Positions 25,730 to 34,355 of a DNA stretch of 64,000 bases are shown in pieces (the first letter of the stretch is position 1; each line of letters opens with the position of its first letter). Origin of the DNA: Bacteroidales bacterium UBA5507 (GTDB lineage Bacteria; Bacteroidota; Bacteroidia; Bacteroidales; Lentimicrobiaceae). The notes below the pieces were generated by a model, which did no database searches, was not told the DNA's origin, and was given only the letters and a program-made list of their open reading frames with translations. The translations under genes were made by a program, and so were the position numbers. The DNA lies in contig DIOT01000047.1 of assembly GCA_002426195.1 (NCBI GenBank), positions 166,303 through 230,302 on the forward strand, read 5' to 3'.

Positions 25730-26934
25730 CAGTTGTTACATTGAAATCTTTTAACAATCTCATCAATAATAATACCTGCTATCTCAGTTTTGGGCAAGGT
25801 TTCAGTTTTAATCTCTGTTTGATCCTTAAAGAGCATTGTAACCTTGTTTGTATCTACACCAAATCCGGCGCCCTCATCTTTTAAAGAGTTAAGAACGATA
25901 GCATTCAGGTTTTTATTATTCAGTTTTATTCTTGCATTCGATAATTCATTCTCTGTTTCCAGGGCAAAACCTACAAGGTACTGACTATCTCTTTTCTTTT
26001 GTCCCATAACAGCCAGTATGTCCAGGGTTTTCTTAAGTTTCAACTCAAGATTCTCACTCTTTTTAATCTTTTCAGATGATTTAATCTCAGGAGTAAAATC
26101 CGCTACAGCAGCTGCCATTATGCATATGTCGGACTCATCAAATGACTTCATACATGCATTGTACATATCATCTGCCGACATAACAGAAACGGTTGACACT
26201 CTTTGATTAGTGGCTTTGATATTAACCGGACCGGAAATAAGAGTTACTGATGCGCCTCTCGAAGCAGCTTCATCAGCCAGCGCATATCCCATTCTTCCGG
26301 ATGAATGATTACCAATATACCTCACAGGATCAATAGCTTCAAACGTCGGTCCTGCTGTTATTAAAACTTTTTTTCCTGATAAATCCTGACTCTTTGAAAA
26401 GAAATCTTTAATTATTGACAGTATAATTTCAGGTTCTTCCATACGTCCTGCACCTGTTAATCCACTGGCAAGCTCTCCTGTCTGGGGTTCAATCAACCGA
26501 TTGCCGTAGGATATCAATGTCTTGATATTCTTTGCGGTAGTAGGGTGATAAAACATATCCAGATCCATTGCAGGAGCAAAAAATACCGGGCACTTTGCAG
26601 CCAGATAACACGTAGTAAGAAGATTATCGGCTATTCCACCGGCCATCTTCGCCAACGTATTGGCTGAGGCAGGAGCAATCAGAAACAAATCGGCCCACCT
26701 TCCCCAATCAACATGACTATGCCAACTGCCATCAGTCTTGTTGTATGGCTCTAGCAGAACCGGTTGTTGTGATACTGTCGATAAAGTTAAAGGAGTTACA
26801 AAATCGGTTGAACAAGGAGTCATTACTACTTTAACATTCGCACCTTCTTTTTTCAGCAACCTGACTAACGCAGGCATCTTGAAGGCAGCTATGCTTCCGG
26901 TAATGCCAACCAATATGTTTTTACCCTTAAGCAT
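25729..26934 (-). CDS. coaBC: Phosphopantothenoylcysteine decarboxylase / phosphopantothenate-cysteine ligase
   Basis: The 401-residue bifunctional enzyme makes 4'-phosphopantetheine in coenzyme A synthesis. The N-terminal flavoprotein half has GITGSIAAFKM, the HVDWGRWADLFLIAPASANTLAK stretch and PAMDLDMFYHP. The C-terminal ligase half has ITAGPTFEAIDPVRYIGNHSSG, MAAAVADFTP and a nucleotide-binding FALETENEL. It lies 4 bp after rpoZ and overlaps the DUF4835 gene. Confidence 0.96.
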   Translation of the reverse strand: MLKGKNILVGITGSIAAFKMPALVRLLKKEGANVKVVMTPCSTDFVTPLTLSTVSQQPVLLEPYNKTDGSWHSHVDWGRWADLFLIAPASANTLAKMAGGIADNLLTTCYLAAKCPVFFAPAMDLDMFYHPTTAKNIKTLISYGNRLIEPQTGELASGLTGAGRMEEPEIILSIIKDFFSKSQDLSGKKVLITAGPTFEAIDPVRYIGNHSSGRMGYALADEAASRGASVTLISGPVNIKATNQRVSTVSVMSADDMYNACMKSFDESDICIMAAAVADFTPEIKSSEKIKKSENLELKLKKTLDILAVMGQKKRDSQYLVGFALETENELSNARIKLNNKNLNAIVLNSLKDEGAGFGVDTNKVTMLFKDQTEIKTETLPKTEIAGIIIDEIVKRFQCNN

Positions 26935-26938
26935 AACA

Positions 26939-27277
26939 CTAGAAAGGTTCAGCCATACTTTCTTTCAAAGGATTGCGGAAATGAATCTGCCCTTTGAGGA
27001 ATTCCTGAATAGCAATAAGTGTTGGCTTTGGAAGGTTTTCGTAATACCTTGCTATTTCAATTTGTTCTCTGTTCTCAAAAACCTCTTCAAGGTTATCATT
27101 CGGAATTGCAAACTCTGAAATCTTAGCAGTCAGTTCTTCTTTAAGCTCAACCCCTATTTGGTTTGCACGCTTTGATAAGATAGCAACACTTTCATAAAGA
27201 TTATTTGTTGGCTCCATTAATTCATGAATGTTGCGTGTTACCGCCAATGTATCAGTCTTTGTTTTCTTGAAATCCAT
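26939..27277 (-). CDS. rpoZ: RNA polymerase omega subunit (Rpb6-like)
   Basis: The 112-residue protein is the Bacteroidota Rpb6/omega type: NLYESVAILSKRANQIGVELKEEL is the conserved helix that clamps the beta' subunit, followed by an acidic linker and a helix ending in HFRNPLKESMAEPF. It supports assembly and stability of the polymerase. It is the second gene of the bamD-rpoZ-coaBC operon, 4 bp after bamD. Confidence 0.88.
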   Translation of the reverse strand: MDFKKTKTDTLAVTRNIHELMEPTNNLYESVAILSKRANQIGVELKEELTAKISEFAIPNDNLEEVFENREQIEIARYYENLPKPTLIAIQEFLKGQIHFRNPLKESMAEPF

Positions 27278-27281
27278 ATTA

Positions 27282-28085
27282 TTACTGTATAGTTAATAAA
27301 CCTTGTAATTGTCTGTCAGTATTCTTTTTAAGCTGTAAAACTTCTTTTCTGTATGTCGATTCCGGATAGCTTGCCAGAAAATTATCAAGTGCATCTGATG
27401 CTGCCTGATAACGCTCCTGTTGTTTAGTGGCCGTACTTTTCTCAGCATAAAAATAGGAAGCCCTGGCAACATTAAACATTGCAATTTCCCTATAACGAGT
27501 ATCGGGATATTCTTTCAACAGGTTTTTAAATCCGATAATCGCTGCCTTATAATCCTCCATGCGCAGGTACAAGTCAGCAATATCATATACTTTGGCTTCC
27601 AGCTTCTGACGAAGCTCATCTATAAGTTCATTTGCATTCTGAACCCTGGAGCTTCCCGGATATTGGTCAATAAACAATTGAAGTCCCTTTATAGCATCAA
27701 GCGTTACATTTTGATCTAAACTTGATGGCGGAGAGTCGAGGTAATTACAATAAGCACTTAGATAAGCAGCCTCTTCAGCATTACGACTGTTAGGGTAGTT
27801 AGCAGCAAATTGTTTAAAATAGTAGCTGGCCAGAATGTAATCCCTTTGTTCATAGTGAGCATAAGCATAATAGAATGCAATTTTCTCAGCTTTATCTGTA
27901 CCGCGGTAAAATGGCTGTAACTGATCAAATAGTTGGATTGCTCTATAATAGTCCTTTTCTTCGAAATACTTAATTGCAGTCTCATATTTCACTTCATTAT
28001 CAGTACTTTTAAGAAGTTTCTGATAATTGCCGCATGAACTTAACAGTAGAGTAATGACTATTACCGGGATTAGTTTTCTGATCAT
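27282..28085 (-). CDS. bamD: Outer membrane protein assembly factor BamD, lipoprotein
   Basis: The 267-residue lipoprotein has lipobox LLLSSC with acylated C18. The rest is a series of TPR-like repeats (YETAIKYFEEKDYYRAIQLFDQL, FYYAYAHYEQRDYILASYYFKQFAANYP, YLRMEDYKAAIIGFKNLLKEYPDT) as in BamD. It belongs to the BAM machine that inserts beta-barrel proteins. It heads the operon. A -7 box ends only 4 nt before the ATG, so the mRNA may be leaderless. Confidence 0.92.
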   Translation of the reverse strand: MIRKLIPVIVITLLLSSCGNYQKLLKSTDNEVKYETAIKYFEEKDYYRAIQLFDQLQPFYRGTDKAEKIAFYYAYAHYEQRDYILASYYFKQFAANYPNSRNAEEAAYLSAYCNYLDSPPSSLDQNVTLDAIKGLQLFIDQYPGSSRVQNANELIDELRQKLEAKVYDIADLYLRMEDYKAAIIGFKNLLKEYPDTRYREIAMFNVARASYFYAEKSTATKQQERYQAASDALDNFLASYPESTYRKEVLQLKKNTDRQLQGLLTIQ

Positions 28086-28089
28086 TGTG

Positions 28090-28097
28090 CAAAATTA
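28090..28097 (-). promoter_or_regulatory. -7 box immediately before bamD
   Basis: TAATTTTG on the minus strand matches TAnnTTTG and ends 4 nt before the bamD ATG. Confidence 0.55.
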
Positions 28098-28195
28098 AAC
28101 ATATTGAGTTTACCAACAACGTAATTTGATGATAAATAATATCATTAAGAGGCCACTACTTAACATTTTTTAGCTAAAATTCCCCTTTGTACCGG

Positions 28196-29500
28196 TTAAG
28201 CCAATGCTTCCTTGTATGCTTTTATACACCTCAACCGGGCAATATCATTTTTAATGATTGGCTTTGTATATGTTATAGTACCATATTCAGGCACCCACAT
28301 TTTAATGTACTCAAACCTTGGATCAAATTTTTGTTGTTGAAGTTCCGGATTAAATATCCTGAAGTAAGGTGCTGAATCACAACCACATCCGGCCACCCAC
28401 TGCCAGTTCCCATTATTTGATCCAAGCTCAAAATCAAGAAGATGCTTTGCAAACCATGCTTCTCCCCATCGCCAGTCAATCAACAGGTGTTTCACTAAAA
28501 AACTACCACAAACCATTCGCACTCTGTTATGTATAAAACCCTCAGCATGTAATTGTCGCATTCCTGCATCAACTAATGGATACCCTGTATCACCGTTACA
28601 CCATTTCTTAAAGTCAGTTTCATCATTGAGCCATTGTATCTTAGTGTATTGCTTTTTGAATGGCCCATCACACACATATGGATAAAATGCCATTATGTGT
28701 ATAAAAAACTCACGCCATATGAGCTCATTTAACCATACTTTGTTTAGTTGCAAGGCAATTTTAACGCATTCCCTAACGCTCACGGTCCCAAACCTTAAGT
28801 GAACACCCAACCTTGTAGTTCCTTCTATTGCAGGGTAATTGCGCGTTTTGTCGTAATTCTGTATCAGTGCATGTGGGATTTCTGATGATGGGAATTGAAA
28901 ATCAGAGCTTGTAAAACCCAGTTCTTCCATTGTGATTAAAGATTCCGAAGGATTCTTAGTCAAATTATCCAGATAGCTTTCCGTCCGATACTCTTCCAGT
29001 TTATCAGGGTGCAATTTTGAGAGCCAGTTTTTGCTGAAAGGAGTAAAGACCTCATATGCTTTCCCATCAGTCTTTGCTATTTCGCCAGGTACAAAAATCA
29101 AGTGATCATTATACTCTTTAAAGTCGGCATTAATCTCAATTGCCAGGTGCTTAATTTTTGAGTCTCTTTCAATTGAGTAAGGTTCGTAATCACTGTTTGT
29201 ATATATGCCTGCAACTCTGTAATCTTCGGATAAGTTCCTGAAGATCTCAACCGGATCCCCTTTCTTAACAAGAATTCCACCCCCCTGTTTTCTCAGTTGT
29301 TCATCGAGATTCCTTACTCTGTTATAGATAAAATCTACACGTCTGTCACTTTTATCAAGCCCTGCAAGAATATTATTATCAAAAATAAAGAGTGGAAGTA
29401 CTGGCACACCCGCTTTTAAAGCAAAATAAAGCCCCTTGTTATCATTAATTCTGAGATCTCGCCTGAACCAGAATATATTGACTCGTTGTTTTACTTGCAT
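28196..29500 (-). CDS. Deoxyribodipyrimidine photolyase
   Basis: The 434-residue FAD enzyme splits UV-induced pyrimidine dimers using light. It has the N-terminal antenna domain (NIFWFRRDLRINDNKGLYFA) and the FAD-binding helical domain with TRLGVHLRFGTVSVREC, WLNELIWREFFIHIM, GYPLVDAGMRQLHAEGFIHNRVRM and FELGSNNGNWQWVAGCGCDSAP. The intact WREF and NNWQW-type motifs favour a class I CPD photolyase over a cryptochrome. It is transcribed alone, 111 bp upstream of bamD on the same strand. Confidence 0.92.
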   Translation of the reverse strand: MQVKQRVNIFWFRRDLRINDNKGLYFALKAGVPVLPLFIFDNNILAGLDKSDRRVDFIYNRVRNLDEQLRKQGGGILVKKGDPVEIFRNLSEDYRVAGIYTNSDYEPYSIERDSKIKHLAIEINADFKEYNDHLIFVPGEIAKTDGKAYEVFTPFSKNWLSKLHPDKLEEYRTESYLDNLTKNPSESLITMEELGFTSSDFQFPSSEIPHALIQNYDKTRNYPAIEGTTRLGVHLRFGTVSVRECVKIALQLNKVWLNELIWREFFIHIMAFYPYVCDGPFKKQYTKIQWLNDETDFKKWCNGDTGYPLVDAGMRQLHAEGFIHNRVRMVCGSFLVKHLLIDWRWGEAWFAKHLLDFELGSNNGNWQWVAGCGCDSAPYFRIFNPELQQQKFDPRFEYIKMWVPEYGTITYTKPIIKNDIARLRCIKAYKEALA

Positions 29501-29594
29501 CGAAGAGTATTAAATTAAAACCATGGGTAAAGACTATCCGTTTCTTTATTATTTTAAAGAACAGGCGACAAAGAAACAGTAACAATAAAATATT

Positions 29595-29602
29595 TAGATT
29601 TG
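29595..29602 (+). promoter_or_regulatory. -7 box of KBL/SPT-type gene
   Basis: TAGATTTG fits TAnnTTTG, 38 bp before the GTG start. Confidence 0.55.
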
Positions 29603-29640
29603 CATCAAAATTACCAATTTCTAACCAAAAATTAAAAACC

Positions 29641-30888
29641 GTGGATATTTTCGAAAGAAGGGTTGCTAATTTAGGTCCGTTAGGATCTTATGCACACCAG
29701 GCTGATGGTTATTTTATGTTTCCAAAGCTTGAAGGTGAAATTTCAAACCGTATGATATTCAGAGGGAAGGAAATGCTTGTCTGGAGTTTAAACAATTATC
29801 TCGGATTAGCTAACCATCCCGAAGTTCGTGAAGTTGATGCACAAGCTGCCAAAGAATGGGGTCTTGCTTATCCTATGGGAGCCAGAATGATGTCAGGACA
29901 AACTAAGTATCATGAACAGCTTGAGCGGGAACTTGCTGCTTTTGTAGGAAAGGAAGATGCATTTCTACTGAATTTCGGCTATCAGGGTATGATCTCAATT
30001 ATCGACTCCCTGGTCGATCGCAAGGATGTCATTGTCTATGACTATGAAGCACATGCATGTATTATCGATGGTGTTAGATTGCATTTAGGAAAACGTTTTG
30101 TTTATCCCCATAATAATATTGAAAACCTGAAAATTCAACTTGAAAGAGCTCGTAAGATTACAAATGAAACCGGTGGAGGTATATTAGTCATTACAGAGGG
30201 TGTTTATGGAATGACCGGCGACCAGGGCAAACTGAAAGAGATTGTTGAACTCAAGAAGGAGTATGATTTCAGATTACTTGTTGATGATGCTCATGGATTT
30301 GGCACAATGGGAAAAACAGGTGCAGGTACTCATGAGGAACAAGGTGTTATGGATGGTGTTGATATTTATTTTGGCACATTTGCAAAAGCAATGGCAGGTA
30401 TTGGAGCATTTGTTGCTACTAAAGCTAATGTCGTTGATTTCCTTCGTCATAACATGAGGTCACAGACCTTTGCCAAATCATTGCCAATGCCTTTCGTTAT
30501 TGGCTCTTTGAAGAGACTCGATCTTATAAGAAAACATCCTGAACTCAAAGAAAATCTCTGGAAAATTGTTAATGCCCTGCAATCAGGTTTACGCGAGGCT
30601 GGTTTTAATATAGGCAATACACAATCACCAGTTACTCCGGTGATTCTTCAGGGTGGTATTCCTGAAGCTACACAAATTACAGTCGACCTGAGGGTAAATC
30701 ACAGCATTTTCTGCTCTATAGTAACCTACCCGGTTGTACCAAAGGGAGTCATTCTGCTTCGTCTTATCCCAACCGCTATTCACACTATGAAGGATGTTGA
30801 ATACACCATAAATGCATATAAGGAGGTAAGAAAGAAACTCCAGGATGGTGTATATGCAAACGAAGTTTTCGACGCTTCAGTTTTATAG
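29641..30888 (+). CDS. Alpha-oxoamine synthase family PLP enzyme (KBL/SPT-like)
   Basis: The 415-residue enzyme of the 2-amino-3-ketobutyrate CoA ligase / serine palmitoyltransferase / 8-amino-7-oxononanoate synthase family condenses an amino acid with an acyl-CoA. It shows LVWSLNNYLGLANHPEV, GARMMSGQTKYHEQLE, DYEAHACIIDGVRLH, D215-x-x-H218 (LLVDDAHGFG) and the PLP lysine K249 in FGTFAKAMAG. Serine palmitoyltransferase is attractive because many Bacteroidota make sphingolipids, but the motifs do not settle the substrate. The start is GTG; no ATG in frame precedes the conserved N-terminus. A strong terminator follows. Confidence 0.85.
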   Translation: MDIFERRVANLGPLGSYAHQADGYFMFPKLEGEISNRMIFRGKEMLVWSLNNYLGLANHPEVREVDAQAAKEWGLAYPMGARMMSGQTKYHEQLERELAAFVGKEDAFLLNFGYQGMISIIDSLVDRKDVIVYDYEAHACIIDGVRLHLGKRFVYPHNNIENLKIQLERARKITNETGGGILVITEGVYGMTGDQGKLKEIVELKKEYDFRLLVDDAHGFGTMGKTGAGTHEEQGVMDGVDIYFGTFAKAMAGIGAFVATKANVVDFLRHNMRSQTFAKSLPMPFVIGSLKRLDLIRKHPELKENLWKIVNALQSGLREAGFNIGNTQSPVTPVILQGGIPEATQITVDLRVNHSIFCSIVTYPVVPKGVILLRLIPTAIHTMKDVEYTINAYKEVRKKLQDGVYANEVFDASVL

Positions 30889-30915
30889 TTCGTTAAACTT
30901 AGAATTTAAAAAATT

Positions 30916-30950
30916 AACCGGGAAGTACTAAACGTAGCTTCCCGGTTTTT
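30916..30950. terminator. Terminator between KBL/SPT-like gene and HerA-like gene
   Basis: AACCGGGAAG (30916-30925) and CTTCCCGGTT (30938-30947) make a 10-bp stem followed by a T-run. It serves the plus-strand gene; A-rich flanks may also stop the minus-strand gene that ends at 30957. Confidence 0.92.
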
Positions 30951-30956
30951 TATCTT

Positions 30957-32501
30957 CTAGCTTCTCTTTCCTCCGAATATCGAACCTAATAATCCTCTTA
31001 CAATCTGTCTACCGATTGTATTGCTGATATTTCTGGTAATTGCCTTACCAGTCTGTCGGGAAATTTCCTCTAGTATACCACCCTGATTGGTCTTATTTCT
31101 TCTTTCAGCTCTTTCTCTGGCAGCTTCAGCTTTTTCTCTTGCTAACTCAGCCTTTTGTTGCAGAACAAGCTCTTTGGCTTCTTTTTCAGCCAGTTCTGCT
31201 TCATTTCTTGCATTTTCCTCACGTTGAACGCGTTCGGTTAAAATCTCAAATGCTGATTCACGATCAAGTTCTCTTTCATAGACTCCGAAAATTGGTGATT
31301 TCCTGATTGTTGCTTTACGCTCCTCATCTGTTACTGGTCCAATTTGTGAAGAGGGAGGACAAATGAATGCACGTTCCACCGGAACTGGGATTCCCTTGCC
31401 GTCAAGAAATGAAACCAATGCTTCTCCAACTCCAAGTTGTGTTATAACTTCTTCCACATTAACAGTAGTATTTGATCTGAAGGTTTGAGCGGCTGCTTTA
31501 ACTGCTTTTTGATCCCGGGGCGTGAAAGCTCTCAATGCGTGCTGTATCCTGTTGCCCAATTGTCCCAATACGTCATCCGGAATATCCAATGGATTTTGTG
31601 TAATGAAATAAACACCAATTCCTTTAGATCTGATAAGTCTGACAACCTGTTCAATTTTCTCCAAAAGAACCTTTGGTGCTTCATTAAATAACAAGTGAGC
31701 TTCATCAAAGAAGAACACAAGTTTCGGTTTTTCCAGGTCACCTGCTTCAGGTAACTCTTCAAAGAGTTCGCTAAGTAACCACAAAAGAAAAGTAGAATAC
31801 AAGCGGGGTGAGTGCATTAGCTTTTCAGCCGAAAGAATGTTGATAACACCATACCCTTCTGAATTGGTTTGCATTAGGTCATAGATGTCGAATGCCGGTT
31901 CCCTGAAAAAGAAATCACCATCCTGGTCTTCAAGCATTAACAAATTCCTTTGTATAGTTCCAACACTCGCTGCCGATATATTTCCGTAAGCTGTAATGAA
32001 TTTCTCCCTGTTATTGCCTACATATTCAAGAAGTGTCTTCAAATCTTTCAGGTCTAGCAGTAAGAGGTTGTTATCATCAGCAATTCTGAATGCAATATTC
32101 AGAACCCCTTCCTGAGTTTCATTAAGATTAAGCATTCTACCAAGCAACAATGGTCCCATTTCGGTTACTGTTGTTCTTAGTGGATGTCCCTTTTCACCGT
32201 AAACATCAAAAAAACACACAGGAAAATCGCGGTTACTGTAATTTGTAAGACCTAATTTCTCAACTCTTTCAAGAATTTTAGGTGATGATGCACCACTCTT
32301 ACTGATACCGGATAAATCTCCTTTTATATCGGTTAAGAATACCGGAACGCCTTGGCGGCTAAAGCTTTCTGCAAGCACCTGCAGACTAACGGTTTTTCCT
32401 GTCCCGGTTGCACCTGCTATAAGACCATGACGGTTTGCCATCTGAGGAACAATGTGTATCTCCTGTCCCGATTTCGCAATTAAGGTATTGTTCTCGTCCA
32501 T
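30957..32501 (-). CDS. HerA-like ATPase, DUF853 (YjgR) family
   Basis: The 514-residue P-loop ATPase has Walker A GATGTGKT (30-37), Walker B LVFFFDEAHLLF and the sensor region GVYFITQNPLDIPDDVLGQLGNR, with a following arginine-rich ALRAFTPRDQKAVKAAA. A charged coiled coil (about 430-480, rich in E/A/K/R) precedes the C-terminal TGKAITRNISNTIGRQIVRGLLG segment. The family (DUF853/YjgR) resembles HerA/VirB4-type DNA translocases, but its cellular role is unsettled. It is monocistronic with a -7 box at 32519-32526. Confidence 0.87.
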   Translation of the reverse strand: MDENNTLIAKSGQEIHIVPQMANRHGLIAGATGTGKTVSLQVLAESFSRQGVPVFLTDIKGDLSGISKSGASSPKILERVEKLGLTNYSNRDFPVCFFDVYGEKGHPLRTTVTEMGPLLLGRMLNLNETQEGVLNIAFRIADDNNLLLLDLKDLKTLLEYVGNNREKFITAYGNISAASVGTIQRNLLMLEDQDGDFFFREPAFDIYDLMQTNSEGYGVINILSAEKLMHSPRLYSTFLLWLLSELFEELPEAGDLEKPKLVFFFDEAHLLFNEAPKVLLEKIEQVVRLIRSKGIGVYFITQNPLDIPDDVLGQLGNRIQHALRAFTPRDQKAVKAAAQTFRSNTTVNVEEVITQLGVGEALVSFLDGKGIPVPVERAFICPPSSQIGPVTDEERKATIRKSPIFGVYERELDRESAFEILTERVQREENARNEAELAEKEAKELVLQQKAELAREKAEAARERAERRNKTNQGGILEEISRQTGKAITRNISNTIGRQIVRGLLGSIFGGKRS

Positions 32502-32518
32502 AATGTTACAACTTTAAG

Positions 32519-32526
32519 CAAATATA
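32519..32526 (-). promoter_or_regulatory. -7 box of HerA-like gene
   Basis: TATATTTG on the minus strand matches TAnnTTTG, 17 bp before the ATG. Confidence 0.6.
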
Positions 32527-32565
32527 CCTAAATGGCAGATTACATCAAAGACTATATTTATTAAA

Positions 32566-32598
32566 ATGAAAAAGGGTTCGAAATTCATCGAACCCTTT
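32566..32598 (-). terminator. Terminator of tRNA-Arg
   Basis: AAAGGGTTCG (32571-32580) and CGAACCCTTT (32589-32598) form a 10-bp stem. On the minus strand it is followed by a T-rich tail, 8 bases after the tRNA 3' end. Confidence 0.85.
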
Positions 32599-32605
32599 AA
32601 TTAAG

Positions 32606-32679
32606 TGACTCCGACAGGATTCAAACCTGTAACCTTCTGATCCGTAGTCAGATGCTCTATTCAGTTGAGCCACGGAGCC
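32606..32679 (-). tRNA. tRNA-Arg (anticodon ACG)
   Basis: This is a 74-nt tRNA on the minus strand. The acceptor GGCTCCG pairs with CGGAGTC (one G-U) and the discriminator is A. The anticodon stem TCTGA/TCAGA encloses CTACGGA, so the anticodon is ACG, expected to be edited to ICG by TadA. The T loop is TTTGAAT. Confidence 0.95.
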
Positions 32680-32691
32680 TTTATGAGGCTG

Positions 32692-32699
32692 CAAATATA
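32692..32699 (-). promoter_or_regulatory. -7 box of tRNA-Arg
   Basis: TATATTTG on the minus strand matches TAnnTTTG, 12 bases upstream of the mature 5' end. Confidence 0.65.
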
Positions 32700-32732
32700 C
32701 GCATTTTTCCGATTATCCAAATCAAATTTCCT

Positions 32733-32740
32733 TAATTTTG
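32733..32740 (+). promoter_or_regulatory. -7 box of PAS protein gene
   Basis: TAATTTTG matches TAnnTTTG, 25 bp before the ATG at 32766. Confidence 0.6.
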
Positions 32741-32765
32741 CAGCCCTTAATCAAATTAATTCCTT

Positions 32766-33101
32766 ATGGATATTCCTTGGCTAAACACTCTTCCCGTAGC
32801 TATTACTGTAAGTGACAAAGATGGAAAGATCATTGAGATGAATGAACAATCAGCAAATGTCTTCTCAAAATACGGTGGCTATGATCTTATAGGAAAACAA
32901 CTTAATAATTGTCATAGTAAACGTTCACAGGAAATAATTGCTTCTATGTTAAAGAATGGAACCACCAATGCTTATACAATAGAAAAAGAAGGTAAGCGAA
33001 AGCTCATTTGCCAGGCTCCCTGGTATATTGACAATGAGCCGGCAGGACTTGTTGAACTTTCATTTGTACTGCCCGACTCAATGCCACATTATATAAGATA
33101 A
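32766..33101 (+). CDS. Stand-alone PAS domain protein
   Basis: The 111 residues form little more than one PAS fold: TLPVAITVSDKDGKIIEMNEQSANVF is the start of the domain with its N-A/S helix, GKQLNNCHS the middle, and RKLICQAPWYIDNEPAGLVELSF the last strands. No output domain, membrane segment or DNA-binding motif is present. Such single PAS proteins may bind a small ligand or cofactor and act by protein contact. It is monocistronic; its stop is 14 bp from the convergent redoxin gene. Confidence 0.82.
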   Translation: MDIPWLNTLPVAITVSDKDGKIIEMNEQSANVFSKYGGYDLIGKQLNNCHSKRSQEIIASMLKNGTTNAYTIEKEGKRKLICQAPWYIDNEPAGLVELSFVLPDSMPHYIR

Positions 33102-33115
33102 TATAAAACTTATTG

Positions 33116-33721
33116 CTATTTCTTTGCGATCTTAATTGTGCAACCTATTGCCTTTGTGAAATTCACTTCAGGTTGATTGCCTTTCTGAAGTGATGCAATT
33201 GCTTGAACTACATATTTTTCAGTAGCTGCAGATGCATCTTCATAATTATTATCAATAGCACCTATATAGGCCACCCGGTTTCCTTCCTTTACCTTTTCCA
33301 GGAGATAAACATGCGGTGTTCTGGTAGCTCCGTATTGTGGAAATATTTTCTGTCCTTCATCGAAAAGATATGGGAAGGTGAAGCTCTTTTCTTTAGCTCT
33401 TATTATCATCTTCTCAAAAGAATCATCCGGTGATAAGGCCGGATCGTTCGGATTTATAGCTATAACAGGATAGCCCTGTGGCTCGTAAATGCGATTGAGT
33501 TCGTTAATTCTATCCTCATATGCAATTGAATATGGACAATGATTGCAGGTGAAGATTACGATATAACCTTTGGCATCTTTGTAATCAGACAAAGAAACAC
33601 TCTTGCCGTCAACATTTTTTAGTTTGAAATCGGTGGCCATATCCCCAACCTTATATCCCTGGCCATAGGTAACAACTGATAATCCAATAATTAACATGGC
33701 GAACAATACTACTTTTTTCAT
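33116..33721 (-). CDS. Exported redoxin/AhpC-TSA family thioredoxin-like protein
   Basis: The 201-residue protein has a signal peptide (about 1-21, VVTYGQ). The redoxin domain has GDMATDFKLKNVDGKSVSLSDY and active site C59-N-H-C62 (FTCNHCPYS), then VIAINPNDP, TFPYLFDEGQKIFPQYGATRTPHVYLL. The CNHC motif and long loop mark a distinct periplasmic subgroup of thiol-disulfide proteins. I use the ATG at 33721; a TTG two codons upstream is less likely. The next TlpA-like gene lies 27 bp upstream on the same strand, so the two probably form an operon. Confidence 0.85.
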   Translation of the reverse strand: MKKVVLFAMLIIGLSVVTYGQGYKVGDMATDFKLKNVDGKSVSLSDYKDAKGYIVIFTCNHCPYSIAYEDRINELNRIYEPQGYPVIAINPNDPALSPDDSFEKMIIRAKEKSFTFPYLFDEGQKIFPQYGATRTPHVYLLEKVKEGNRVAYIGAIDNNYEDASAATEKYVVQAIASLQKGNQPEVNFTKAIGCTIKIAKK

Positions 33722-33748
33722 AATCAATTAGATGGTTTTAAATTAGAA

Positions 33749-34258
33749 TTAGTTTTGATTGATTTCAGTAAAGCTTTTTACAATTTCTTCAAGTTCTTCA
33801 TAAGTAAACTCCTGCTCAAAAAACAAACGTTTATCATTCCTGTAAAATACGGTAGCAGGAATCGCACCCGACCAGGAAGAGTCTACTTTGTCTATCCATT
33901 TGTTGGCGTCGGGATCACTTAATAGAATTACCTGAGGTGTTAAGCTATTCTTTATAATGAATGGTTTTACCCTGTTTTCAAGTTGTCGCTCAAAATCCAG
34001 ACTAACGAGCAGCACCTTAACTTTCCGGTTCAGGTATTCATCATGAATTCTTTGAAAATATGGCAATTCCTTAATACAGGGTGCACACCATGTAGCCCAA
34101 AAGTTAATGATATACAGTGTATCATTTTTCTGATTCAGGTATGGTTCAAAAGCATTATAGTCTAATACAGGGACATTCACCTTTTCTGATTCCTGCTCCT
34201 GTGAATAGATAATGATAGGAAGTAAGACAAGCAGAGATACTATAAATAATCTACCCAT
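33749..34258 (-). CDS. TlpA-like thiol-disulfide oxidoreductase, exported
   Basis: The 169-residue protein starts with a hydrophobic signal or anchor (5-19). The thioredoxin domain carries W57-C-A-P-C61 in INFWATWCAPCIKELP and a cis-proline region IPATVFYRND. Such proteins reduce periplasmic disulfides, for example in cytochrome c maturation. I use ATG 34258 rather than an in-frame TTG seven codons upstream. It precedes the redoxin gene in a probable two-gene unit. Confidence 0.87.
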   Translation of the reverse strand: MGRLFIVSLLVLLPIIIYSQEQESEKVNVPVLDYNAFEPYLNQKNDTLYIINFWATWCAPCIKELPYFQRIHDEYLNRKVKVLLVSLDFERQLENRVKPFIIKNSLTPQVILLSDPDANKWIDKVDSSWSGAIPATVFYRNDKRLFFEQEFTYEELEEIVKSFTEINQN

Positions 34259-34355
34259 TGATATTTGTTTGAATTCCAAATAACAACAGGTAAATTCAAT
34301 TGTTCACAAACAAGAATAAGTTAGGATTTCTTAACAAAATTGGTAAATAATTGAA

